Shown here: in pieces, positions 9,565-15,578 of the stretch | How the letters are laid out: each line of letters begins with the position of its first letter | Position numbering within the stretch: position 1 is the stretch's first letter | Assembly: GCA_017550055.1 (NCBI GenBank) | Contig: JAFYMM010000336.1 | Location: 1 to 15,578 of the forward strand | Direction: 5' to 3' | DNA from: Paludibacteraceae bacterium | Lineage (GTDB): Bacteria; Bacteroidota; Bacteroidia; Bacteroidales; Paludibacteraceae | DNA: 15,578 nt | Notes under the pieces: model-generated | Told to the model about the DNA's origin: nothing | Seen by the model: only the letters and a program-made list of their open reading frames with translations | Database searches by the model: none | Program-made: the position numbers and the translations under genes

Positions 9565-9695
9565 AAGCTTAATTATTTAGTTTAATATTTATTGTTTTTT
9601 CAAAAAAAGTGTATCAAAAATAAATATATCGCACATAATTTATATCCAAAGGGACACTATGGCTAAATAATAAATAAAAACATAATTTGCAACTA

Positions 9696-9727
9696 CAAAG
9701 TTAATACTTCAAAACAAAAACTGCAAG
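9696..9727 (-). promoter_or_regulatory. Predicted Bacteroidetes-type promoter of the giant protein gene
   Basis: On the minus strand TAACTTTG (9703-9696) matches the Bacteroidetes -7 consensus TAnnTTTG exactly. CTTG at 9727-9724 is a three-of-four match to the -33 element TTTG, with 20 bases between the two, close to the usual spacing. Transcription would start near 9690, giving a leader of about 125 bases. The match is in AT-rich DNA, so a chance hit is possible, but its position relative to the gene is right. Confidence 0.6.
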
Positions 9728-9892
9728 CTTTTTGAAATATTTTTTTAGCAAAAAACACAATAAATAACCATATCAAACTATTTGTCAACCATTTACCAAT
9801 ATCAATTTTCAACAATTTTAATTAACTACTTAAAATCAACTAAATAGGACTTATTGTATTTTAAGCGGGTTTGTTGTTGTAATTTGTACAAA

Positions 9893-9940
9893 TAAAAAAA
9901 AGCAGATTAACTATAGTGGACTAATCTACTTTTTTTTATT
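9893..9940 (-). terminator. Rho-independent terminator of the ABC transporter operon
   Basis: The inverted repeat has arms at 9902-9909 and 9922-9929 (minus strand GTAGATTA ... TAATCTGC, with one G-T wobble) and a loop of 12 bases. On the minus strand it is flanked by A-runs before and a run of eight T after (plus-strand A at 9894-9901). The hairpin begins about 30 bases past the TAG stop of the outer membrane channel gene at 9959. The A/T tails are symmetric, so it could work in both directions. Confidence 0.88.
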
Positions 9941-9958
9941 TTAGGAAAATATATAATG

Positions 9959-11272
9959 CTATTGCATATAAAACTCAAGAATACGGATACGAAGAAGGTA
10001 TTCATATTTGGCTTGGGTAAGTTCAGCTTCGGTTCTATAAAGACGTGTTTGCGCTTCGTTGTATTCGTAGGCACTAAGGCGACCTAATTCGTATTTAGTT
10101 ACAGCATATTCGAGAGCTTTTACACCTGCTTCACGACTTTTTTCGGCCGCCTCGTATTTATCTTTTGCAGCAAAAGCATTGTAGTAAGCTGACTGAATAT
10201 CTTTGTAAAGACGATCAGTTAGTTCTTGCTCAGTAAGTCGAGCTTCATCTAATGCAATCTGCTGACGCTTAACAGCATGACGCACTTGTAGACGATTATA
10301 GATTGGTATATTCAATGAAAGGCCTATGACCTCACTGCCATTATTGAGAAATTGATTACCAAAAGCTGGATTGTTGGCATTAAACATATGATAATAGCCT
10401 GTACCCCAAGATGCGTTAAGAGTGAGTTGCGGATAGTATTCGGCTTTGGTCTCTTTAATTGCAAATTCGGCACTTGCTATTTTGCTTCGTTGAGCCTCAA
10501 TAGAAGGACGCCTAGTTAGTGCCTGAATAAAAACAAAATCTGGAGTGGGAAGAATATAAGAATTCTCAGACAAATCAAACGAGTAGGATAGATCAGACAT
10601 TTCACTCACAAACTTTTCGACCTCTTTATAATTTATCAATTGGCAAAGATCGACAAGAGCAAGTCGATAACTATTCTCGGCATCTGTAAGTTGTTGTCGA
10701 TTTTGAGCGACTTGTGCTTCTACTTCATAAATTTCACTCTCGCTCTGACGACCTTCAGCAACCAATAGTTGAGTACGGGCAAGGAGTTGCTCGGAGAGTA
10801 GAAGTTGTTGCTGTTGAACTTTTTGCATTTCACGATAATAAAGAGCTTGAAGATAATACGATATAACATTAAGTTCAACACTCTCTTTAGCACTCTCTAC
10901 TTCAGCCAAAGCTGCTTGAAGTTCGGCTCCTGTACGCTTAATTTGGTTAGTAATACGCAAACCTGTAAACAAAGGCATAGAGACCGAAGCATTGAAAGAA
11001 GTAGTTGACTGAGTGCGATTTTCACGCACATTGTTCACACCTTCGACCAACCCAAACGAGAGATTCTCGCCAATGCCAGCATTGATAGATGGCGTCATAG
11101 CAAGGCGTGCACTGCGCTCGGCAATTTCGGCATTCTTGACTGCCATATTTGCACGAATGACACTATAACTCTGTTGTTGAGCATACGATATACAAGAGTC
11201 GAGAGTCCAACCTTGTGCAATGCACAATGCATAATTCACAATGCACAATAAAATTATTAATATTTTTTTCAT
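9959..11272 (-). CDS. TolC-family outer membrane efflux protein
   Basis: This 437-residue protein is predicted to form the trimeric outer membrane channel and periplasmic tunnel of the tripartite system. Residues 1-19 are a signal peptide (MKKILIILL core, cleavage likely after CIA before QGW). Two outer-membrane-efflux repeats follow, at about 22-215 and 240-437. Each has long Ala/Gln/Glu-rich helices (for example AEVESAKESVELNVISYYLQ and YEVEAQVAQNRQQLTDAENS) and short beta segments ending in the typical SMPLFTGLRI and NIPIYNRLQV sites. The length fits the family. It is the last gene of the operon, 14 bases after the adaptor gene, and is followed by a terminator. The signal-peptide coding sequence contains short repeats. 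The Cys residues in the signal region lack a proper lipobox, so a lipoprotein is unlikely. Confidence 0.93.
   Translation of the reverse strand: MKKILIILLCIVNYALCIAQGWTLDSCISYAQQQSYSVIRANMAVKNAEIAERSARLAMTPSINAGIGENLSFGLVEGVNNVRENRTQSTTSFNASVSMPLFTGLRITNQIKRTGAELQAALAEVESAKESVELNVISYYLQALYYREMQKVQQQQLLLSEQLLARTQLLVAEGRQSESEIYEVEAQVAQNRQQLTDAENSYRLALVDLCQLINYKEVEKFVSEMSDLSYSFDLSENSYILPTPDFVFIQALTRRPSIEAQRSKIASAEFAIKETKAEYYPQLTLNASWGTGYYHMFNANNPAFGNQFLNNGSEVIGLSLNIPIYNRLQVRHAVKRQQIALDEARLTEQELTDRLYKDIQSAYYNAFAAKDKYEAAEKSREAGVKALEYAVTKYELGRLSAYEYNEAQTRLYRTEAELTQAKYEYLLRIRILEFYMQ
11213..11249. repeat. Short direct and inverted repeats inside the TolC-family signal peptide codons
   Basis: ATGCACAAT occurs at 11220-11228 and again at 11241-11249. 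The offset of 21 bases is exactly seven codons and gives the protein repeat LCIVNYALCIA. The same area contains the inverted repeat TTGTGCAATGCACAA (11213-11227, seven-base arms). The sequence resembles the short CACAATGCATAATTC-type repeats often seen between genes in Bacteroidetes. Confidence 0.7.
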
Positions 11273-11286
11273 AATTAGGACTTATA

Positions 11287-12381
11287 TTATTTTAGATTCC
11301 CACGAAGTTGTGAATTAGGTTCTAAACCACTGACAACTTCGATATTAAGGCCATCAGACATACCTACTTCAATAGGAATGCGAATAAAATGTTGCCCTTT
11401 AGCTTGAGTCGTATCTAATTGATATACAAAAGCAGAATCACCTACCATTTCAACTACGCCTTCTGGAATAGCAAGAACATTGTTGCGTTGCATAAGAATA
11501 ATTTCGGCATTAGCACTATAGCCTGCACGGACCATAATAGAGTCGGGGATTTGAGCCGCAGCCTTGATTTCGAACATCACTGCCCCACTCTCCTCTACAC
11601 CTTTAGGCGAAACATATTCGAGGACTGCATCGAACTTAACATCTTGCAATGCACCGATAGTGAGCACAATAGGCAACCCTTCGCGAATGCGACCAACCTC
11701 GCTCTCATCGATTTTACCTTTGAATATCATATCACCCATATCTGCAATGGTGCAAATAGTAGTGCCATCGTTGAAATTATTACTCTGTATCACAGAATTA
11801 CCTACTTTGACTGGGATATCAAGTATAAGACCTGTGATAGTAGCACGTATTTGAGTATTGCTATATCCACCAGAACTACGAGCAATGCCATCACGAATGA
11901 TTTCGAGATTGTCAACTGCATTTTGATACTCCTCTTTAGCCTTATTATAAGTTACTCGCTCTTTTTCGAACTCCTCGGCAGAAAGTACTTTCTTTTCAAA
12001 AAGTTTGTCAGCTCGATCATAATCAATCTTAGCTTGTTCAAAATCAATTTTAGCAATATTTACACGGCTTTCGGCTGAATTAAGAGTTCCCATTTCAGGT
12101 ATAACCTTAATAAGAGCAATAACATCACCTTCACGAACCATCTCCCCTGCCTCTTTATAAATTTCACTAATAATACCTGATATTTGAGGTTTGATTTCTA
12201 CCTCGTTGCGAGGCTCAATTTTACCAGTAGCTACAGTCTTTTTAGAGAGTGATTGTACAGTTGGTGTGATAATTTGATACTCTTTCACCTCAGGACGAGA
12301 CTTCTGATAAAGATAGACAAATGTGCCAATCACAATAAGTCCTAATAGGACAAATAGGAAAATACGGAATACTTTTTTCAT
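11287..12381 (-). CDS. HlyD/MacA-family periplasmic adaptor subunit
   Basis: This 364-residue membrane fusion protein is predicted to bridge the inner membrane permeases to the TolC-type channel. Residues 5-25 are a single membrane anchor (IFLFVLLGLIVIGTFVYLY). The first half of the lipoyl domain spans about 60-93 (VEIKPQISGIISEIY ... VREGDVIALI). A coiled-coil hairpin spans about 98-166 (SAESRVNIAKIDFEQAKIDY ... EYQNAVDNLEIIRDG). The second lipoyl half spans 176-215 (IRATITGLILDIPVKVG). A beta-barrel spans about 216-296, and a membrane-proximal domain runs to the C-terminus (VSGLEPNSQLRGNLK). The hairpin is about the length seen in MacA-type adaptors. The gene lies 38 bases after the second permease and 14 bases before the channel gene, which supports one operon. 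The start is the ATG at 12381, and the N-terminal MKKVFRIF fits a membrane anchor. Confidence 0.94.
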   Translation of the reverse strand: MKKVFRIFLFVLLGLIVIGTFVYLYQKSRPEVKEYQIITPTVQSLSKKTVATGKIEPRNEVEIKPQISGIISEIYKEAGEMVREGDVIALIKVIPEMGTLNSAESRVNIAKIDFEQAKIDYDRADKLFEKKVLSAEEFEKERVTYNKAKEEYQNAVDNLEIIRDGIARSSGGYSNTQIRATITGLILDIPVKVGNSVIQSNNFNDGTTICTIADMGDMIFKGKIDESEVGRIREGLPIVLTIGALQDVKFDAVLEYVSPKGVEESGAVMFEIKAAAQIPDSIMVRAGYSANAEIILMQRNNVLAIPEGVVEMVGDSAFVYQLDTTQAKGQHFIRIPIEVGMSDGLNIEVVSGLEPNSQLRGNLK

Positions 12382-12419
12382 ATTTTAGTTTTTTTTAGAC
12401 AAAATCATTTTCTAAATTT

Positions 12420-13670
12420 TTATTCATCTTGGAGAGCTTCGACAGCTTTTATACTGAGAGCACGCTTAGATGGGAGATAACCAGCTATCATACCAGAAAA
12501 GATAATAATCAATAGCGCAATGATTGATAGAGAGAAAGATAATTGCAATGACGCCATAAAAGGATTAGACTGGGCTGACATAACAACATCAACTATACCA
12601 AGTACGATAACTGCAAAAAATAATCCTGCAAAGCTAGCTATAAAAGTAAGCACAAGGCTCTCACTCATAATTTGTTTAATAATAGTGAATGGTGTAGCCC
12701 CTAACGCGCGACGAATACCAATCTCTTGTGTGCGCTCGCGCACCGTAACAAGCATGATATTACTAACCCCAATCACACCCGACAACAACGTGCCTAACCC
12801 CACAACCCACACAAGGAAATTCAACCCACCAAACAACATCGAGAACGAATCAAATATTTTTTTTAGATTTATCAACTCCAATGCAGCTTCATCATCGGGA
12901 TTTACTAAATTGCGCTCTTTAACGAATGCCGCCACGCGCTTTTCTACATCCCCAATTTCCACATTGTCATACGCCGTAATACACAAGCAATGAACGACAT
13001 CGCCACTATTTTGAATTCTTTGAGCTGTTGTATATGGCACCAACAACATCTCATCCATATTTCCAAAGAAATTGACACCATCAGAAACTTTTTTTACTAC
13101 GCCAATCACGGTATAGTACGAACTACCTACTCTCAACAATGTGCCCACAGCATTTTCGCCTGGTTTATAGAGGTCATTCAACACCTTTTCGCCTATGACA
13201 CACACTTTTCGAGTATCGCGAAGGTCTATGTCGTTAATCCAACGCCCTTGCACAATTTTCAACGGATACATCTTGAAATAATTGGCATCATGCCCCATCA
13301 TACGATACTCTTCCGATTTTGTACCTCTTGCTGTTTTACCTATATTATACACCCACATCACAGGCGAAATATATTTCAACTCCGCAAATTCGCGCTCCAT
13401 TGCCACTAAGTCGTCGGAATGCATATTCCACGAACGACCACGCTTAAATCCTTTATATGGCATTGAAGTATTACTAGGAAACATCATCGAAGTATTCTGT
13501 GCCACACCATCAAGTTGCCCCATAATGCCTCGACTGATGCCACTGCCAAGTGCCACCATCACCACCAACATAAACATGCCCCAGAAAACACCAAAAGCGG
13601 TGAGAAGGCTACGTGTTTTGTTGCGTGTGATAGTATGCCAAATTTCTTGATAATTATCTAAGTCAAACAT
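12420..13670 (-). CDS. MacB-type ABC transporter permease (second of two paralogues)
   Basis: This 416-residue inner membrane permease has the MacB/FtsX layout. One N-terminal membrane segment lies at about 22-43 (LLTAFGVFWGMFMLVVMVAL), followed by a large periplasmic core domain to about 280. Three C-terminal segments lie at about 283-309, 330-360 and 380-402. The FtsX-family coupling region is clear (VSNIMLVTVRERTQEIGIRR then ALGATPFTI), as is the closing motif (LPSKRALSIKAVEAL). It has no nucleotide-binding domain and so depends on the ATPase encoded upstream. It is paralogous to the preceding permease along its whole length and shares the motif TSMPYKGFKRGR after the first membrane segment. 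It starts 32 bases after that gene. The two may form a heterodimer. The substrate is unknown. Confidence 0.93.
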   Translation of the reverse strand: MFDLDNYQEIWHTITRNKTRSLLTAFGVFWGMFMLVVMVALGSGISRGIMGQLDGVAQNTSMMFPSNTSMPYKGFKRGRSWNMHSDDLVAMEREFAELKYISPVMWVYNIGKTARGTKSEEYRMMGHDANYFKMYPLKIVQGRWINDIDLRDTRKVCVIGEKVLNDLYKPGENAVGTLLRVGSSYYTVIGVVKKVSDGVNFFGNMDEMLLVPYTTAQRIQNSGDVVHCLCITAYDNVEIGDVEKRVAAFVKERNLVNPDDEAALELINLKKIFDSFSMLFGGLNFLVWVVGLGTLLSGVIGVSNIMLVTVRERTQEIGIRRALGATPFTIIKQIMSESLVLTFIASFAGLFFAVIVLGIVDVVMSAQSNPFMASLQLSFSLSIIALLIIIFSGMIAGYLPSKRALSIKAVEALQDE

Positions 13671-13702
13671 GTTTCAATTTTAAATTTAAAACAATTCTTG
13701 TA

Positions 13703-14953
13703 CTATTTATAGTTCATCGCCTCGATTGGTTTGATTTTGACGGCTCGTCGGGCAGGGAAATAACCTGCTAAAACTCCCGCAATAACAAGGACAAACGTTG
13801 CTGAAAAAACTATTGGAAGGTCAACAGTTGGATTCATTAGGAACGTTGGATTCATACCAGACGACGTAGTAGCAGGGAATATCACACATAAAATCTCAGA
13901 TAACCCAATGCCCAACATCATGCCAATATAGCCAAACGAAAGTGTTATAATCAAAGATTCGAGAACAACCATAAGCAAAATACTATTAGGTGTTGCCCCA
14001 AGGGCTTTACGAATGCCAAATTCACGAGTGCGCTCCTTAATAGCAATAAGCATAATATTGCTAACACCTACGATACCGGCAATCAAAGTACCAATACCAA
14101 TAATCCAAATAAACAAACTAATACCTGAAAATATCATCTTTGATTGTTCGTAATTTTCTATACGATTGGCAATCCAGATGGCATTGCGATCGGCAGGGTC
14201 AAATCGGAAATAGTTTGCCAATTGTGCACGTAGGCGTACGTCATAAGCCTCGGCTTCGGCTACAGTTTCGACACCCTCTAATATATAGGACACATCCGAA
14301 ACATAGCCCGAAGGATTATAAATAACATTGGCTGTCGAGAGTGGAATATAAACCGATGGTTGCGAATTCTCATAACCAGCTTCAACTACACCTATTAATT
14401 GAAACGTAATGCCATTAGTAAGTTTCACCATTTTACCTATCGATGACTCGGCATCACCAAATAGTTTTCGCGCCGAAGCCTCATCGATTACAGCCACTTT
14501 GCGTCGCTCGCGCATATCTACGAGATTTATGAATCGCCCATGAATAACATCTAATACTCGCAAATCACGATATATCTCATTCACACCAGTTATATTGGCA
14601 TTGAGTTGCAGAGTATTAGAGGCAATAGAGCCATCCCAAAGGTTGAATATTGGAGATATGGCGACACAGCCTTCGAGATGCTTGCTCATCCACTCGCAAT
14701 CGGACATATTAAATCGGATTCTACGACCTTTTTTAAGTCCTTGATAAGGCATAGAGGTATAGCCAGAGTAGAGAGAAATCGTATTTTGTGCCATATAATT
14801 CATATTGGCAAACATAGCATTGCTGAACCCATTGCCCACAGCCAATAGAGCCACAAGCATGAATATACCCCATGCAATAGCAAAGCCTGTGAGAAACGTA
14901 CGCATACGATTCTGCTTGAGAGCGGCGAATATTTCATTAAAAATATCAAACAT
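13703..14953 (-). CDS. MacB-type ABC transporter permease (first of two paralogues)
   Basis: This is a 416-residue permease. One membrane segment lies at about 19-41 (FLTGFAIAWGIFMLVALLAV), followed by a MacB-like periplasmic core domain to about 275. Three C-terminal segments lie at about 276-302, 323-352 and 378-402. The FtsX-family coupling sequence is VSNIMLIAIKERTREFGIRK then ALGATPNSI, and the protein ends PARRAVKIKPIEAMNYK. A TTG codon directly upstream (14954-14956) is in frame, but the ATG at 14953 is the likelier start. That ATG overlaps the end of the ATPase gene by eight bases (ATGTTTGA), which suggests translational coupling. It shares TSMPYQGLKKGR with the second permease. MacB of E. 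coli has an ATPase fused to its N-terminus, whereas here the parts are separate genes. Confidence 0.93.
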   Translation of the reverse strand: MFDIFNEIFAALKQNRMRTFLTGFAIAWGIFMLVALLAVGNGFSNAMFANMNYMAQNTISLYSGYTSMPYQGLKKGRRIRFNMSDCEWMSKHLEGCVAISPIFNLWDGSIASNTLQLNANITGVNEIYRDLRVLDVIHGRFINLVDMRERRKVAVIDEASARKLFGDAESSIGKMVKLTNGITFQLIGVVEAGYENSQPSVYIPLSTANVIYNPSGYVSDVSYILEGVETVAEAEAYDVRLRAQLANYFRFDPADRNAIWIANRIENYEQSKMIFSGISLFIWIIGIGTLIAGIVGVSNIMLIAIKERTREFGIRKALGATPNSILLMVVLESLIITLSFGYIGMMLGIGLSEILCVIFPATTSSGMNPTFLMNPTVDLPIVFSATFVLVIAGVLAGYFPARRAVKIKPIEAMNYK

Positions 14954-15578
14954 CAATAACTCCGTCTTTTATACGAATAATTCGGTCTGTTTGTTCAGCA
15001 ACTTCTTGTGCATGGGTAACAACAATCATAGTAATCCCCTCAGTATGCGACACTTCACGCAAAAGCTCAATAACCTCCTGTGATGTACGAGAATCCAACG
15101 CACCAGTTGGCTCATCGGCAAGAATAATACGAGGTTTAGCAATCAGCGCACGAGCAATGGCTACACGCTGTTTTTGTCCACCAGAAAGCTGATTAGGCAA
15201 ATGCTCAGCCCAATCTTTTAATCCCACACGGTCAAGATATTCCATTGCAATAGCATTACGACGTTTACGAGGGACTCCTTGATAATAAAGAGGCAAAGCA
15301 ACATTCTCCAAAGCGGTTTTGAAATTCAAAAGATTGAAACTCTGAAATACAAAACCAATAGTGCGATTGCGCAAATGAGCCGCCTCACGCTCCGAAAGGT
15401 CCTTTATCAATTGCCCATCAAGCAAATACTCACCCTCATCATAAGTATCTAACACACCAAGAATATTAAGCAAAGTAGATTTACCCGACCCCGAAGCTCC
15501 CATAATAGAGACAAAATCGCCTTGATTGATTTCCAAATCAATCCCCTTCAACACATGCAACGGACTCGCCGAATAATA
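14946..15578 (-). CDS. ABC transporter ATP-binding protein, MacB/LolD type (5' end beyond the window)
   Basis: This is the nucleotide-binding subunit that would drive the two permeases. 210 codons are visible, and the frame stays open to the window edge, reading YYSASP before LHVLKGIDLEI. The real start is therefore outside the window, probably 10-15 codons upstream given the usual length of this family. The visible part has Walker A GASGSGKST (about 27-35), the Q-loop FVFQSFNLLN, the ABC signature LSGGQKQRVAIARAL (131 onward), Walker B IILADEPTGALD (catalytic Glu at about 156) and the H-loop His in VVTHAQEVAEQ (about 189). All catalytic elements are intact. It ends DGVIDV, overlapping the first permease gene. 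The sequence fits the MacB/LolD/FtsE group rather than importer ATPases. Confidence 0.95.
   Translation of the reverse strand, partial: YYSASPLHVLKGIDLEINQGDFVSIMGASGSGKSTLLNILGVLDTYDEGEYLLDGQLIKDLSEREAAHLRNRTIGFVFQSFNLLNFKTALENVALPLYYQGVPRKRRNAIAMEYLDRVGLKDWAEHLPNQLSGGQKQRVAIARALIAKPRIILADEPTGALDSRTSQEVIELLREVSHTEGITMIVVTHAQEVAEQTDRIIRIKDGVIDV

Larger units (their letters stand above)
9565..9958. other. Intergenic region between the ABC operon and the giant protein gene
   Basis: These 394 very AT-rich bases contain no credible coding sequence. On the minus strand they hold, in order, the terminator of the ABC operon (9893-9940), a perfect 12-base palindrome ATTTGTACAAAT at 9882-9893, a featureless AT-rich stretch, a Bacteroidetes-type promoter (9696-9727), and a leader of about 125 bases before the ATG at 9564. 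No strong Shine-Dalgarno sequence precedes that ATG (the leader ends ATTAAGCTTATG), as is usual in this phylum. I see no riboswitch or tRNA. Confidence 0.8.

Noticed and set aside
9615..9622. A second match to TAnnTTTG on the minus strand.
   Set aside because: The nearest TTTG upstream is 24 bases away, wider than usual, and such matches are expected by chance in this AT-rich leader.
11217..11260. A lipoprotein signal in the TolC-family protein because of Cys in its signal region.
   Set aside because: The residues before each Cys (ILL-C and YAL-C) do not fit the lipobox, which needs a small residue directly before the Cys.
11419..12078. A 219-codon open frame on the plus strand.
   Set aside because: It is antisense to the well-supported HlyD-type adaptor gene, and its product shows no domain or signal and is rich in Ile, Ser, Thr and Asn.
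12394..12416. A short inverted repeat between the second permease and the adaptor gene.
   Set aside because: The stem is A/T-only apart from one pair per arm, has a two-base bulge and almost no loop, and would interrupt an operon. It is probably not a terminator.
12520..13650. Several plus-strand open frames of 120-160 codons.
   Set aside because: All are antisense to the second permease gene, overlap one another and show no recognisable protein features.
14954..14956. TTG as the start codon of the first permease.
   Set aside because: The next codon is ATG, which gives the same protein minus one residue and a compact overlap with the upstream gene.
15558..15560. TTG as the start codon of the ABC ATPase.
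   Set aside because: The frame remains open to the window edge with residues YYSASP, which fit the N-terminal strand region of this family. The true start lies outside.

Overview
The window looks like a chromosomal segment of an AT-rich Bacteroidota bacterium, most likely in the order Bacteroidales. Three things point that way. The first gene product ends in a type A sorting domain of the type IX secretion system (T9SS). A perfect Bacteroidetes-type -7 element (TAnnTTTG) lies upstream of that gene. The start codons have A/T-rich leaders rather than strong Shine-Dalgarno sequences. All real genes lie on the minus strand, so transcription runs from high to low coordinates.

Positions 79-9564 hold one uninterrupted gene for a 3161-residue secreted mosaic protein. 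In order it carries a signal peptide, fibronectin III-like domains, a carboxypeptidase-regulatory-like fold that appears to be split by a LamG/concanavalin-like domain, and further regulatory-like modules. A large, less recognisable central region follows. Then come an Ig-like domain that appears to be split by two LamG domains, a BACON-like Ig domain, a C-terminal set of repeats in the order A-B-B-A, and the T9SS sorting domain. It has its own predicted promoter and a strong terminator, so it is probably a monocistronic surface protein or adhesin.

Positions 9565-9958 are intergenic. They hold that promoter with a leader of about 125 bases, a 12-base palindrome, and the terminator of the next operon.

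Positions 9959-15578 hold a compact operon for a tripartite MacAB-TolC-type ABC system. In transcription order it has an ABC ATPase (cut by the window edge), two paralogous MacB/FtsX-type permeases, a HlyD/MacA-type periplasmic adaptor, and a TolC-type outer membrane channel. Together they could form an ATP-driven pump or mechanotransmission complex across both membranes. The substrate cannot be read from the sequence.

The most interesting material is the architecture of the giant protein: two separate cases of LamG domains nested inside another fold, and a central region with possible amphipathic beta-hairpins. I see no CRISPR array, RNA gene, insertion sequence or phage gene here.
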